The notes under the pieces: model-generated
The model's database searches: none
Seen by the model: only the letters and a program-made list of their open reading frames with translations
What the model was told of the DNA's origin: nothing
Translations under genes and position numbers: made by a program
Source of the DNA: Sphaerosporella brunnea
Taxonomy: Eukaryota; Ascomycota; Pezizomycetes; Pezizales; Pyronemataceae
Assembly (NCBI GenBank): GCA_008704415.1
Contig: VXIS01000093.1
Location: 62,001-126,000, forward strand
DNA length: 64,000 nt
Direction: 5' to 3'
Shown here: one piece after another, positions 10,930-22,792 of the stretch
How positions within the stretch are numbered: the stretch's first letter is position 1
Layout: every line of letters starts with the position of its first letter

Positions 10930-12853
10930 ATGCCCAAGATTCCTTCCTCCTCCTCCCCCTCTTCTTTCTCTTCAACCTCCAAGAAGCGCAAGATACAACC
11001 AGACGGCAAGGTATCCGATCCCAAGACAAACCCAAAGAGTTCCAAGAGGCCACGGACCCTACAGAAGAAATCCTCAAAACCACAATTAAACGCAGCAGCA
11101 GCGGTGAATTATGACGGCCCCTTGGCGACAGGCACTGCCACTGCAACGACTTTCGATGAATTGAGCCTTCCGGCCCCTCTTCGCAACGCCATCTCTGGCT
11201 TGGGTATCTCCGACCTGTCGCCGCTCCAGAGGCAAGCCGTTCCCACCCTGCTCAATGGAAGAGACGTCAGCACCCCCTTCCTTTAAATGTTTCCATTATC
11301 TGACTTGTGGTAGCTTTTCGCAGTCGCAGAGCCGAGCCGAGACGCGATGCTTTCGCTTCTGGTCCCTGCGGTGGTCTTGCTAGATAAACGCCGGTTCCAC
11401 ACACGGCATGGCACGGGCGTACTCATCGTAACACCAAACCGCGAAACTGCGGTTGAGATATCTGGGCTTGCTTCAGAACTTCTGGCCGGCACTACTCACA
11501 CCGTCGGAATGGTGATTGAAGGTGCCAACCGCGGATCTGAGGAAGAAAAATTGGAAAGAGGTGTCAACCTGCTGGTAGCCACGCCAGTGAGGCTGCTGGA
11601 GCATCTCAAGGACCTCCCTTCTTTCGTCATCAAGAACATGAAAGCCTTTTTCGTGTATGGCCCCGGCGCGGAAACAGACAAACAGATCAGAGAAATTATT
11701 ACCTATATCCCCAAAAAATCCCGGATATCCGCGGTGGTCACAGAAAAGGCAGATGAATTTCAGGGCCTAGTTGAACTTGTTTGCCGGCCAGATTCGATAC
11801 AGAGATATGAGTTGGCCTCATCTGTATCGACCGCCGCGAAGGGGCCTCAAGGCTATGGCATTGTTGAGGCTGACAAACGATTTCTTCTATTGTACTCCTT
11901 CTTGAAGAAGTTCCAGCGCAAGAAGATCGTTGTCTTGGTATCTTCAACACTCAGTGTGTTGTTCTGTGAGGAGGCTCTTAGCTCTCTGGAGTTGTCTGTC
12001 TACTCGGTCCACGGGCGGCAGAACGCGAAGAGCCGGCTGACTGCCTTCTCTGATTTCCTGAAAGATGCCGAGGGCACTCTGGTATGCACAGAGGAGGCAG
12101 TCCACGGACTCGAGGTAAATTTTCACCCGCACTACCCTGATGACTGGATCGTTATTGACAATTAACTCAGGTACCTCCTGCCGATTGGGTCATCCACTAC
12201 GATCCTCCGACCTCCGTCAAGGACTTCATTTGTCGACGAGGAGCAATACAGGGCCGACCAGTTGCTTTCACCCTGCCCGAGGAGAGTGGCTTTGTGGACG
12301 CGCTGAAAGCTGCGGATGTAGCAGTCGAAGAGTTTGATTTTCCAAAGAACAAACTCATCAATGTCCAGAGTAAGCTTGAGAAACTGGTTTCAAAGAACTT
12401 CGAGCTACATCAAGCGGCCAAGAATGGGTTCAGGTTAGTCTCCTCGTCCAAGCCCCCTGTGCCAGTTGAATGCATTTCCATGATGAGAACCTATGGTCCG
12501 TGTTGTTGATTGCGGCTTAAGACACCGCGTGTCATGAAAGCAACCCCATTGAGTTTTACTCACCTCTGATTTGGATTCCACGCGTTGCTTTCTGTTCTTC
12601 GCTATTTCGTGTTGAGACAGTGATCGCTAACGTGGATATGTGCAGGGCTTTTCTTCAGGATTACAACCACCACGTTGATGCCAAAATCTTTGATGTTTCT
12701 AAGCTTGATGTTCAGAAAGTGGCAAAGAGCTTCGGGTTCGACACGCCGCCACGGGTCGAAATAAAGGTCGAGGGAGAGGTCATCGTTGATAAATTCAAGC
12801 GGACCTACGGGCCAGAGAAACCCAAATCTGGCAAGAAGAGGAAGGCCCAGTAG
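10930..12853 (+). CDS. Has1/DDX18-related DEAD-box protein with eroded catalytic motifs
   Basis: Four exons (10930-11265, 11314-12114, 12171-12433, 12646-12853) give 535 residues, and phases close. Introns are 48, 56 and 212 nt; the first uses a GTCAGC donor. The basic N-terminus has KKRK and PKSSKRPR nuclear signals. A Q-motif-like element (LGISDLSPLQRQAVPTLLNG) and a C-terminal block (INVQSKLEKLV, LHQAAKNGFRAFLQDY, KVAKSFGF) follow the Has1/DDX18 order closely. ATPase motifs are not conserved. The Walker A position reads AVAEPSRDAM instead of AxTGxGKT, the DEAD position reads VYGPGAE, the SAT position reads VVTEKAD and the HRxGR position reads FICRRGAIQGR. Has1 is a nucleolar helicase for 40S and 60S assembly. 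This copy is best read as a non-catalytic paralogue, possibly a nucleolar scaffold. Expression is unknown, so recent decay cannot be excluded, but all exons remain open. Confidence 0.8.
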
Positions 12854-15143
12854 TAGCAGTAATAAGTTCCGAGAAGCGAATAAAACGTTCGGGATTTCTG
12901 TCTTTTCCCTTGGGATGTTGGAATTCATGATCGATATAATTCCTTTCTATGTGCTTGCGTGTTTCATTCTGCGATCATCTGTGACGAAAACCTTTTTTTC
13001 CTTCTTCTGTGCGCGTGCGTTGGAAATTAATTGCCGATGGGCACAGATTTATGCAGGGACCCTTTCGCGCCGCTGCGGCGCCACACAAAAATAGATCGGA
13101 AATGCGCTGATCTTGATCTGGTGAGATGAAAGGCGCTTACCGCTCTTTACTGGGGGTGTAATTTGTGTTTTTTTTGGCAGCGGCGTCATCAATGCTCACT
13201 CCTTTTTCACAGTGCCGCACACTTCTACTATCCAGAGTATTACTGCGATCGCCGGATCGACAGAGAAACACGATGCACGCGCGATCCTCATCACCATTAC
13301 TTGAGGGTTCGAATTCACGATTGTGGGGACCCCGAGGAGGGGTGCAACTATATTTTGGAACATGCTTCGTCCGAAGCACTGCGAGTGACATTTTGCGTAC
13401 TTACTAAGTATCTACTGTACTCGAGTAGAACCACAAAAGACAAAAGACAGAACACCGACATGCTGTGGAGCGAATTCGGCACACCTACCCGAAACCAACC
13501 TTCAATAACAAAACGAAAAAGCCATGGCCCACAACCAGGCGTTCTTCCCAGGCGGCGCGCGCGCGAGTGGGCACAGACTCACTCTCGCATCCGGGCCGAA
13601 AGGTCTAGGGATTCAAGCCAGCAAAAAAAAAAAAAAAACCGCGCGTACAGACAATTGCCAAATGTCTTGAATTGACGTGTTTGCGCGCTAATTAGTATTA
13701 AGCGGGCGCATTTAGGAAGGCCTTTCTGCTGATCGTTTGTTTGTTTTGGTGATCACTGCCGCTGGGGAAGAAGGGGGACTTTGGGTGCAGAAGCAGGCCT
13801 TAGCTACCGAGTGCGATGTTTTGAAGTCGCCGGTCGACTGCTTTGTATCATAATTTGGCCACGCCTAGAAGTGGAAGCATCTCTGCAGGCTGAAGACCCT
13901 TCTAACCTTCTGTTTTGGCAGGAAGCATGTTGTTCGTATTCGTACTATCGCCTTTGTCCTGCTGTGCTGTTCTGTCTCCGTCTAGGTATTGAACCTAGGG
14001 GTCGATAATTACGGTTCGTTTCCGTGAATGTCCGGTAGGAGACCTAAAGTAATGTAAAGTTTTACTCTAGATTACAGAGCTTGAGAGAGGTATAAAACCT
14101 TGCGAGAGCTGGACGTCTGGGAGAAAGTGAGATAGAGATATGTTCACTCGCTTTCATCGTCAAAGCCGGGTTTGAGGGGTTTTCAGGCAAAACCCTAACT
14201 TCCTTTTCTCACTAGAAACCTCGTCAATGTTAAAAATCAGAATCGCCTGACAGCAGGGCGAGCTGACACGCTGTCACACATCAATGTTTTATGGCATTGT
14301 GAAGCTCTCCTTCCGGCATCTACTTCATTTCAAGTGCCAGTGCTTCCACCGGCCACTGGTGGTAGGAGTTGCCGGTATTGCTGGACGTCGAGGAAAGTCA
14401 AAAAAATACTGTTTCATGAGTCGTCACTCTGTCTCGACGCAACCTTAGTCTGTCATGCTTTCAGAATGCATATTTTTTAGTAAACCTCGTATAGGTACCT
14501 AGATACTTAGGTAGGTATCGTAGGTACTTATCGACCCCTAAGAGGTGCTGTTTGCGTTGCACGTAATGTTAAAATCACGAGAAGGCCTCATTATATCAGA
14601 TATAGTGTTTAGAGAAGGCTGTTCGAGGGTGTGGCAGATGTTTTTTCCGAGGGCGACGGGGGTAATATTTCGGCAGTTTAGTCAAAATCCTCTTCATAGT
14701 AGAATTTTAATATTACGTTTTTGACGATATCGCGCGCACCTTAAGAATCAAGCCGGTCCAGCCAATAACCAATATAAGTATCTCTATGCTGAGAAAATAT
14801 CTCATCTATATAATACGCCGCCCTCCCCAAACGTTTAAACGCCTCGAAGAAATTTCAGTAAAATAGGGTAAGGGAATAATCATGAAACAGCACATGCAAG
14901 TAGATGAACCCCAATAAAAAACCCACTTGTATGTGATGTCAAAAAGAATAAACCACCAATAGTACAATCAAAATCTCCCCCTTGTTCGTACATGACTCAG
15001 TGTAATAAATAGAGATGCTAGGTACAATTGTGCATGACAAGATGGTAAAAGAACAAACTAACGAACACGTCAAGACAACAGGGTGAAGGAAAGGAGAGAA
15101 CCTTGGCAAACAGTGAACAAATCCATATGCAACCTTATTTCTC
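12854..15143. other. Intergenic, convergent, AT-rich relic sequence
   Basis: Between convergent genes. The part at about 14480-14890 is AT-rich, with TAGGTA words at 14492-14535. The block 14029-14252 starts TGTCCGG and ends CCTGACA and contains GGTATAAAACC, which resembles a short solo LTR, but no flanking target duplication is visible. No coding frame is supported. Confidence 0.45.
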
Positions 15144-18100
15144 CTACTGAGTATGGCCAGCGGCTGCGTTCTTCTCACTGTTAATTTTCATCGACTTGTT
15201 CAACTTGCGCTTCGCTGCTTCCTTCAGCAGGTTTCTGACGTGGCGCTTAGCCTCTTGAACTATCTCCTTGTCTTCGTTGCTGTCTCGCAAACTAGCCAAC
15301 ATCATGTTGAGTTGTGTTTCTGACTTGAAGTGAGGGCAGGCGCCAGGAAGGTGTCCAAGTTGACACATAGGACAGAGTTCAACACCGCTCAACTTGAGGG
15401 AACAAGAACCCGGGACGTGTTGGTTCTTGCAAGCTTTGCAACAAGGGAAAGAGCTGTTGTTTCTGGGGGTGACCAACTCGGCACGCTTAAACTCTCCCGG
15501 AGCGGCGTTTTTGACCGGCGATGGCTTGTTAAGCCTGGCCTGCGGTGGCGCACGTGGATGCAAAGTGGGGTTGATTGTGACAGGTTGTCCCATCTGGAGC
15601 GGAATAGTGGAGGAAGCTTGCATGCGCGCCACCGGTGTCATCCCGGACACATTTAGGTTAACCATAGGGGCTCGGCCAGAGAGAGAGACTGGGACACCGT
15701 CAATGGGGCTCCACCTTGGCTGGGACGGTCCCACACCAAAGGGTGCAGAGATGAAGGAGCCAGTACCATTCGAAGCAATATCAGAAGGTACGAGGGGCCT
15801 AGAAATCTGGCGCGGAATTGGGGCAGCCGACGTGAGGTGAGCCACTCTGGGATCCATCTGGTTGTTCAGGGGTCTGGAGCTCATGATGCTGGCAGGCATA
15901 TTATCCAACCAAATGTCAGTATCTGCATAGCCAACTGGCTGGTCGAGCTCGTCCTCTTCGTCCGTTTCGCCGTCCTTCTGGTCGACTTGATAGTCGGTGT
16001 CACTGCCATCCTTATCACCGATGTCAATATCGAAGCTGTATTTCACAGCCTTGCGACGACGACCCCGCCCCAGTTCCTCCAATTTTGCAGCGGCCAATAG
16101 TCTGGCTTCTTCCTCGCCCTGTTTTAGGATTTTGTCCCAGAAACTTGGTTCGGGTGTATCATCCTCTGCAGTCTCCTCTGCAGTCTCCTCTAAGGATCCC
16201 TTGTCGTTGGCCCACAATCTGGCAAAACTGAAGGCATTTTCTGCGCTTCCTTTTTCAGTCGTGGTTTGTTCGATCTGTGACCGATCAAGAAGTTTATCCA
16301 CACTCTCATCATCGTACTTGATGATACGGGCTTCCTCCTCGTCAGCGAAGAGACGCTGAGCGCCGAATGAAAGGATGCTTTCAACGTTAATGGTTTCCTC
16401 TTCTTCACCGTCTTCACCGTTGCCCATCTTCTCGATGATGAGGTGGTCGAGGGAAAGTTTCTTTTTTCCTATCTGGATTATCTTCTCCTCTGCAGTGTCC
16501 CTGGTCATGAGATGGAAAACAAGGACCTTGTTCTTTTGCCCAATTCTGTGGGCACGAGAAAGTGCCTGTATGTCTTGGTGGGGATTAAAATCCGGATCCA
16601 AGATGATGACCGTGTCCGCGGTAGCAAGATTAATACCCACACCGCCAGCTCTGGTCGACAACAAAAACGCGAAGTAGTCCGATCCGGGTGCGTTGAACTC
16701 GTCAATTCGCTTCTGCTTTTGCAGGGCAGCGACAGAACCATCAAGCCGGTGAAACTTGAAGCCCAAGGAGTTCAGGAAATCCTCGATTATGTCGAGCATT
16801 CCTAGAAACTGGGAGAACATGAGAACACGATGTCCGCGTTCCTTGAGTTTGGGCAACATGATGTTGAGAAGCACCAGCTTCGACCCCGCTTCCACTAAAT
16901 TGCGTTGCACTAACTCGGGTCCGATGCTCTGATCCTCAAGTTCTGAGCTGTACAGATAAGGGTGGCAGACGCATTTCCTCAGTTGCATGAGCAAGTTGTT
17001 CAACTTAGCACGCTCGCCCGGTTTGATCCTGTCGCCTTTAGAAAGGATAGCTTTGATTAATGCAACATCTTTAGAAAGAATTGACTTGTAAAGCTTTCGC
17101 TGAAGAGCGGTCATCGAGACGGGGACGATGACTTCGGCCATCGGTGGCAAGTGGGTGAGCACTTGCGCCTTCGTGCGACGGAGGAAGAACGGCCTAACCT
17201 GGCGAGTAAGTAGACATTTTCACAAGTAACAACAAGACGAACCTGATCAGATCGTGGAGTTTTGGCACATTTTCACTGGTCAGAGTCCCAAACTCTTCTT
17301 CAAGATCTTGCGCCTTCATGTGAGCTGGCTCCAAGAACTGCAGGAGGTTGAACAACTCCCGGGGGTTGTTTTGAAGCGGCGTCCCGGTAAGTAGGACCTT
17401 TTGTTGGATCTTGTACTTCTGCAGTTCGTTGTACAGCAAAGACGAATCGTTCTTCAGACGCTGCCCTTCGTCTACAATGAGACATTGCCAAGGAATCCTG
17501 CGAAGTATCGCGGAGTCACTGATAGGCGTGGTGTATGAAGTCACAACAACATGACATTTGAGATCCCCATTTTCGTGGAATAGCTCGTAGTCTCTCTTCA
17601 GGAAAATATTAGCAATATATCAAGAGCACCAGGTGAGATCAAAATCATTACCGTCAATGACCTTGCGACGTCTGCTCCAAAGTAAGCTACCACACGGAGG
17701 TCAGGCGCCCAAGTCTGGATTTCGCGTTTCCTTCAAAAAATCAGCATAGATCTTGAGGTCAATAGGCCACGGGACAAGAGGCAAACCAGTTAGGGACAGT
17801 AGAGTGTGGGACCACAATTAAGAATGGGTAAATTTTCTGCTCCTGGTATAGAATAGATAGGAAAGAAATAACTTGGATGGTTTTTCCAAGTCCCATTTCA
17901 TCCGCCAGAATGGCATTTTCGCCTGAATACCACTTCCAATATAGCCAGCTGTATACTTGTCAGCACAAGATCAACATCTATCATTGAGATCGGACACCTA
18001 CTTCATGCCTTCCTTTTGATACTGCATAAGCGTGCCACCCTTGATGTAAGCTGGCTGACTCCTAAGCTCCAGCTTTTTGAATGTAATACTTCTGGCCTTT

Positions 18101-20201
18101 TGAACCTTTTTGAGCAGGTTTCTGACTGGACGAACATATTTCCCATGTATGAAATCTTTATAGGCTCTCTCCCAGTCGTTCCATCTCTCTGTTTCTGACT
18201 CCTTTGGGGGTTCATCCCAAAAGACTTCATCGTATCCAAGACCCCGGAACTTGACGTACGCCTTTTTGACCTCTTTTATCCTGGCGAGGTCGACGTCAAG
18301 ATCACCAAAAGGTACAAGACTGGTGTACTCAACATCCAGGACGATTTCGATTCGCAGCCAGTCCTCGGGTATCGCTTCCTCCTGGGCCAAGATGGCATTA
18401 GGGGTGTTTTTGAGGAATCCCAGCCTCTTGGGGGCAAAAGCGCCAGAAACCCAAGGACCAGGGCGCCATTGGACATGAAAGTACGATTGATGCTCGAACT
18501 TAACCAGGTACTCCCGTTCGTCTTCATCAAAATCTTTCAGTTCGATTTCTTCGCCAGTTTGGCGCGACGCTAGATCGACAGGACGCCACGCGAGGATGTG
18601 GCTTATCTTCCACGGTGCCGAAATACATTCGTTACACATGAAGTCCCAGGTATATTGCTGGATGCGTGCCTTCCGCACATCGGCTGTTTCGTCCTGGTCA
18701 GGCCTTGATCCTCTCGGAGGCAGATGATCATAATGCCATGCCCTGTGGCAGTTCTCACACCGGAACAAAACGTTCATAGGGTTATACAGCAAGTCGTCAG
18801 CCACTTTGGTGTTGGGTGTCAGTTCCCGAGAATCGTAAGATGGAGCCTTCTTCTTTGCGGTGAGCGACTTGAACGGTGCGCACGAAAGACCCTGCCTGCG
18901 GCAATCGGTGCATCTGTCGAAAGAGGCTTGAAGACTATCCTTGATTTTATATCTGCCGATGCAGCGCTTGCACTGCAAAACGAAGTTCTCGCTTGTAATC
19001 TTGGTGACAAGATGGTCGCGAGCAGAACGGTGCTGACCAATGCACTCCTTGTGAATCGATGAGGCACATCCCTGGCAGTGGACAAGTTTTCCACGGTCTT
19101 CAGAATGACCAACGGCTCGACAAGTGTCGCAGCGTTTGTTATGCAAAGCTACAAACTCATCACCGGCGTCTAGGACCGGGAATATCTCCTTTGAGTGGAG
19201 AATCCTTGGTTTGACTGGTTTCTTGACCTCGGTGCTCTCGAACTCTTCGTCGGGATCTACCTCGGTATAAGATGTTTTTGGGCGCTTCGCCCGGCCAGAT
19301 CGTCTCTTGACGCCTACCTCTGACTCGTACTCCAAATCACCAGAATCATCATCTTTCTGACGCTTCGACTTTTTGGAGGCTTCACGTGCTGCTGTGATTC
19401 TTGTAGATATCTGACCGGATTTTCGGGTTGGGATCAGATCGGAATCATCAATATCTTCGTCCGAGTAGTTTCCAGAGGCGCTATAAGACAACATCTGGAC
19501 CTTCCTGAGGCCACGAGACCGCGTAGAGCGGAGCGGCCTTGGAGCTATATCATCGTCCGATGTTTCCACGGTCTCTGAGCGACTCGATATTTCGGCTTGT
19601 TTCTTCTTCGCAAGAAGCTCTAGTCGACTCTTTCGTACCGCATGCGGGTCCTTAGCCGGAGAAGCCAGTGCCTCGTGTTCGGCAGAACCTCCGGTGGTAT
19701 CCGGTAAGTCTCCTGATGTGAAGAGACAAAGAGCCTCAGGGCCGTTTTCGAGGGAGGTTAAGCGATCAAACGCCACCTAGACGCAAATGTTCCTCATCAG
19801 CACTGCAGGCAGATCATTCAATTGGGGGAAATACTGACCTCCCTCTCTTTTCCATCACCAAACTTCACCAGGTACCACACAGATCCATCGTTTCGACTGA
19901 GGTCCTCGACAATCTCAACGACTCGCGAATCCACAGTAGGCTCGTTGTCAGACTCCTCTAACTCAACCAACTCATAATCCTCTGCGATTGCTCCAAGGTC
20001 TGAGAGTAGCGGAACTTGAATATTGAGCATTGCAAGCTGTGTGGATACAGAATCACTTGATGTTGATGTCCCGATCTCTTCGGCTTCATCCTGGTCATGA
20101 CCGACGTCGTTACTAGAATCCTCGGTTAGATCACGAGCTACCCTGGGCTCGAGATAGTCCGTGGACAGGTCGTCCGCCGAGCGCGAATGACGCGTTGGCA
20201 T
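15144..20201 (-). CDS. Mit1/CHD3-like SNF2 chromatin remodeler with PHD and chromo-like regions
   Basis: Six exons (20201-19839, 19776-18002, 17948-17787, 17730-17652, 17595-17243, 17193-15144) with introns of 62, 53, 56, 56 and 49 nt give 1593 residues, and every phase closes. In order: an acidic N-terminus with a short chromo-like strand set ([14 protein letters not shown]), basic and acidic linkers, a cysteine-rich PHD-type region near 335-500 ([32 protein letters not shown]) and a chromo-like region near 505-620. The SNF2 ATPase starts near 705 with [15 protein letters not shown] (Walker A) and then has [20 protein letters not shown] (DEGQ form of box II) and LTGTPLQNN. The helicase C half has [24 protein letters not shown] and RAHRIGQ. 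A C-terminal CCKAC/CPMCQ zinc-knuckle pair closes the protein. Mit1 is the remodeler of the SHREC silencing complex. An upstream in-frame ATG at 20339 would add 46 residues; I chose 20201 because the extra part looks like leader sequence. Confidence 0.85.
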
Positions 20202-20542
20202 AGTGGGAATCTTGTGAATGTGCGATGGGAGATAGGAATTACTGTAGTGCAGAGTGAAATTGGTGAACTGCGGGTGGTTTGCGGCGGGGGATTTGGTTAG
20301 GGGCGAGGGGAAGTATTTGTTTGCGGTAGGAAGAGGCAAGAGTGGGGAAGCTTGTGGGGAAGGTGTGTCGGTGCCGGCAGTGATGTGATGCGCGGGAATT
20401 CGCGTGGGGTTCGCGTCGGCCGTGTAGTTGTGGAACCCTGGGAAATATCTTGTTAATTACATAAGCATGAATTTCTGCGCGCAGAAAAACACCCCACCAG
20501 CAGCGAACAGAGGCCCGCCCCTCGTACCTCTGCCACCAACCC
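20202..20542. promoter_or_regulatory. Divergent promoter between remodeler and mrm1
   Basis: Only 341 bp separate the chosen starts of two head-to-head genes, so their promoters and 5' UTRs share this space. I see no clear TATA box. A bidirectional promoter is inferred from spacing alone. Confidence 0.4.
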
Positions 20543-22444
20543 ATGAACACTCTGCGTTTGACTGCCAGGACCGCCAGGACCGCCAGGACCGCCAGGACCG
20601 CCTCGCTCGCTGTGCCGAAGCAGTTCTACAGAGCTGCCTCTCTAAACAATGCTGGTTACAAATGCGTCCACCAAGAAGCGCAAAAAGCTGACCGCCGGAA
20701 AAACGAAGCCAAGGAAACGAGGCGCTCCTCTTTCGATCGTCGTGATGGCAGAGACGGAGTCCAATCGTATTCCGGTCGGTCTAACCCAGGAGGCAGAGAA
20801 AACTCTCGTTCTTTCGATCGGCCCCCGAGGGATGATCGAGAAGGCTTGCATTCGTTCGGTCGGTCAAAAAGGGACGATCGGGGAGGTCCTCGCTCTTTGA
20901 ATCCCGAACTGCGAGAGCCGCGTTCTTTTGACCGACCCAGGAGGGACGATCGGGGAGGCCCTCGCTCTTTGAATCCCGAACTGCGAGAGCCGCGTTCTTT
21001 TGACCGACCCAGGAGGGACGATCGGGGAGGCCCTCGCTCTTTGAATCCCGAACTGCGAGAGCCGCGTTCTTTTGACCGACCCAGGAGGGACGATCGGGGA
21101 GGCCCTCGCTCTTTGAATCCCGAACTGCGAGAGCCGCGTTCTTTTGACCGACCCAGGAGGGACGATCGGGGAGGCCCTCGCTCTTTGAATCCCGAACTGC
21201 GAGAGCCGCGTTCTTTTGACCGACCCAGGAGGGACGACCGTTGGGACCGGCCGTCCAAGGAAGAGTCCTTTTCTCGTCAATCGGAGAGGGATTTCGGGGA
21301 ACAGCCACGCTCCTTGAACCCCGAATTGAGTGAGCAGACACTCTCTTCTTCCCGCAGCTTTTATCGAGGCGACAATCGCTATGATGAACCGAGAACATAT
21401 ACCATCACTCCGCGCCGGACGATCGAAAAGGTCAACCAAGACGCAGAATGGATCTTCGGCGCCAGTGTCGTTGAGGCGGCTTTGAAAGCCAACCACCGGA
21501 CTCTATATCGCCTCTACATTTACGCCGGAGAAAACCGTACGACTGCGTCCAAGGAACGAGATTCATACTTGAAGAAGCTTGCTCGGCAGCGGAATGTTGA
21601 GGTCCAAGAAGTGACAGATAGCGGAATGCTCGAGAGCGTATATTTGCCCTACCCATATCAACTGCTTGTGTATTGATTGGATGTTCAATAGATGAGCTCG
21701 AGCCGACCGCACAATGGCTACGTCCTCGAGGCATCGCCCCTGCGGAAGATACCCATCCTCTCGCTCTTGGCCGTGGATATAGACAAGTCCAATTTCGGGT
21801 TGCAGAAAGCGCAGCATGACTTTACAGGAGCCAACCAAACCCTCGCCGAGATCCCGGGCTTCCTTCCGAACCGCACACCTGGTCGCTATCCTCTTATTCT
21901 CATGCTAGATGAGCTTCTCGATCCCGGCAACCTTGGTGCCATTTTGAGGTCGGCTTACTACATGGGCTGCTCTGCATTGATGGTGACGGAGAGAAACTGT
22001 GCTCCGCTGTCACCGGTCTGTCTCAAGGCTGCAGTTGGCGCCGCCGAGTTCATGCCCATTCTTACCCATGTCACCCCCCCTAGACTCATCAAGGACTCTC
22101 AGGAGAAGGGCTGGAAGTTCTTTGCAGCGGTGCCTCCTATAGCAGACGCATCCAAAGATAAACTGAAAAAATATCTCAGCGTGCAGGACCAGGAGGTCAG
22201 GGAGGCCCTGAACCAAGGACCCGTCGTCCTGATGCTAGGAAGTGAGGGGGATGGACTCCGTACCACCCTCTCCCGGATGTGCGATAAGTACATCAGCATC
22301 CCCAGCGCACTGGATGTGTACCCTGGGGTGGACAGTTTGAACGTCAGCGTAGCAGCGGCAGTATTGGTACAAGGGTTTGTGGGAGGAGCAAGATCCCTGG
22401 GATCGAAAGTGGACAACAGCGCCGCCCAAGACACCCTTTGGTAG
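20543..22444 (+). CDS. MRM1: Mitochondrial rRNA 2'-O-ribose methyltransferase (Mrm1, SpoU/TrmH family)
   Basis: Two exons (20543-21637, 21692-22444) across a 54-nt intron (GTATAT...AATAG) give 615 residues. The arginine-rich N-terminus, with repeated Thr-Ala-Arg triplets, looks like a mitochondrial presequence. Residues about 45-275 are a charged R/D/S/P-rich linker that includes five tandem 24-residue copies. A TrmH-type substrate-binding domain follows (WIFGASVVEAAL). The SpoU methylase domain has the knotted-fold motifs LLDPGNLGAILRSAYYMG, VVLMLGSEGDGL and DSLNVSVAAAVLV; the Asn, Arg and Ser/Asn positions expected for AdoMet binding are present. Yeast MRM1 (PET56) methylates a guanosine of the 21S rRNA peptidyl-transferase loop. 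The catalytic domain looks intact. The repeat linker makes the protein much longer than the yeast form. Confidence 0.9.
20563..20598 (+). repeat. 9-bp coding minisatellite in the Mrm1 presequence
   Basis: Four units of (T/C)GCCAGGAC in tandem encode repeated Thr-Ala-Arg in the putative mitochondrial targeting sequence; a fifth, partial unit follows. The unit is a multiple of three, so copy changes keep the frame and alter presequence charge. Confidence 0.9.
20872..21231 (+). repeat. Five tandem 72-bp coding repeats in the Mrm1 linker
   Basis: Units begin at 20872, 20944, 21016, 21088 and 21160, with a partial sixth from 21232. They are nearly identical; the first differs by a T in GAGGTCCT where the others have GAGGCCCT. 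Each encodes 24 residues containing RGGPRSLNPELREPRSFDRP. A diverged copy of the SLNPEL element recurs at about 21310. Because 72 is divisible by three, the antisense frames also stay open here, which produces spurious overlapping frames on the minus strand. Confidence 0.95.
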
Positions 22445-22792
22445 AGTAGAGTGCGTAGTGTAAGATAGTGTATCTTGTTGTTACTGTGTACCATAGACTA
22501 GGAAGTAGGTATACTTGCACTTTCCAGACAAACCTTGTATCATCGGGCTTGGGAATGACAAAGAACTATTGCAATTATGCTTGGTTGTCCATTCAATCCA
22601 ATGAGGGCCGCCTTGATCCCTCGCTTCGGCCGGAAACCCATCCCCCCTCTCGGTCCGATCCCTGGACAAGTGACACAACAAAACTCATCCCGACCGAGAA
22701 ATAACCCAACCTTTAACCATGACTAAAACCCGCCTGCACCCCACCGCCGCCGCACTTCTTACCCCGCGGCGAACAACCTCACAGCAGCAACA
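22445..22792. other. Intergenic, no element recognised
   Basis: 348 bp between two tandem + strand genes. It is pyrimidine- and C-rich near the next start. I see no TATA box or repeat. Confidence 0.5.

Noticed and set aside
13301..13320. GGGTTCGAATTCAC as a tRNA B box
   Set aside because: No T stem closes around it and no A box lies at a suitable distance.
20872..21231. Regular direct repeats resembling a CRISPR array
   Set aside because: Units are contiguous without unique spacers, lie inside a eukaryotic coding exon and encode part of Mrm1.
20656..21496. Three long minus-strand frames of 200-210 codons antisense to mrm1
   Set aside because: They exist because the 72-bp repeat is a multiple of three, so a frame open in one unit is open in all. 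Their text is purely repeat-derived.
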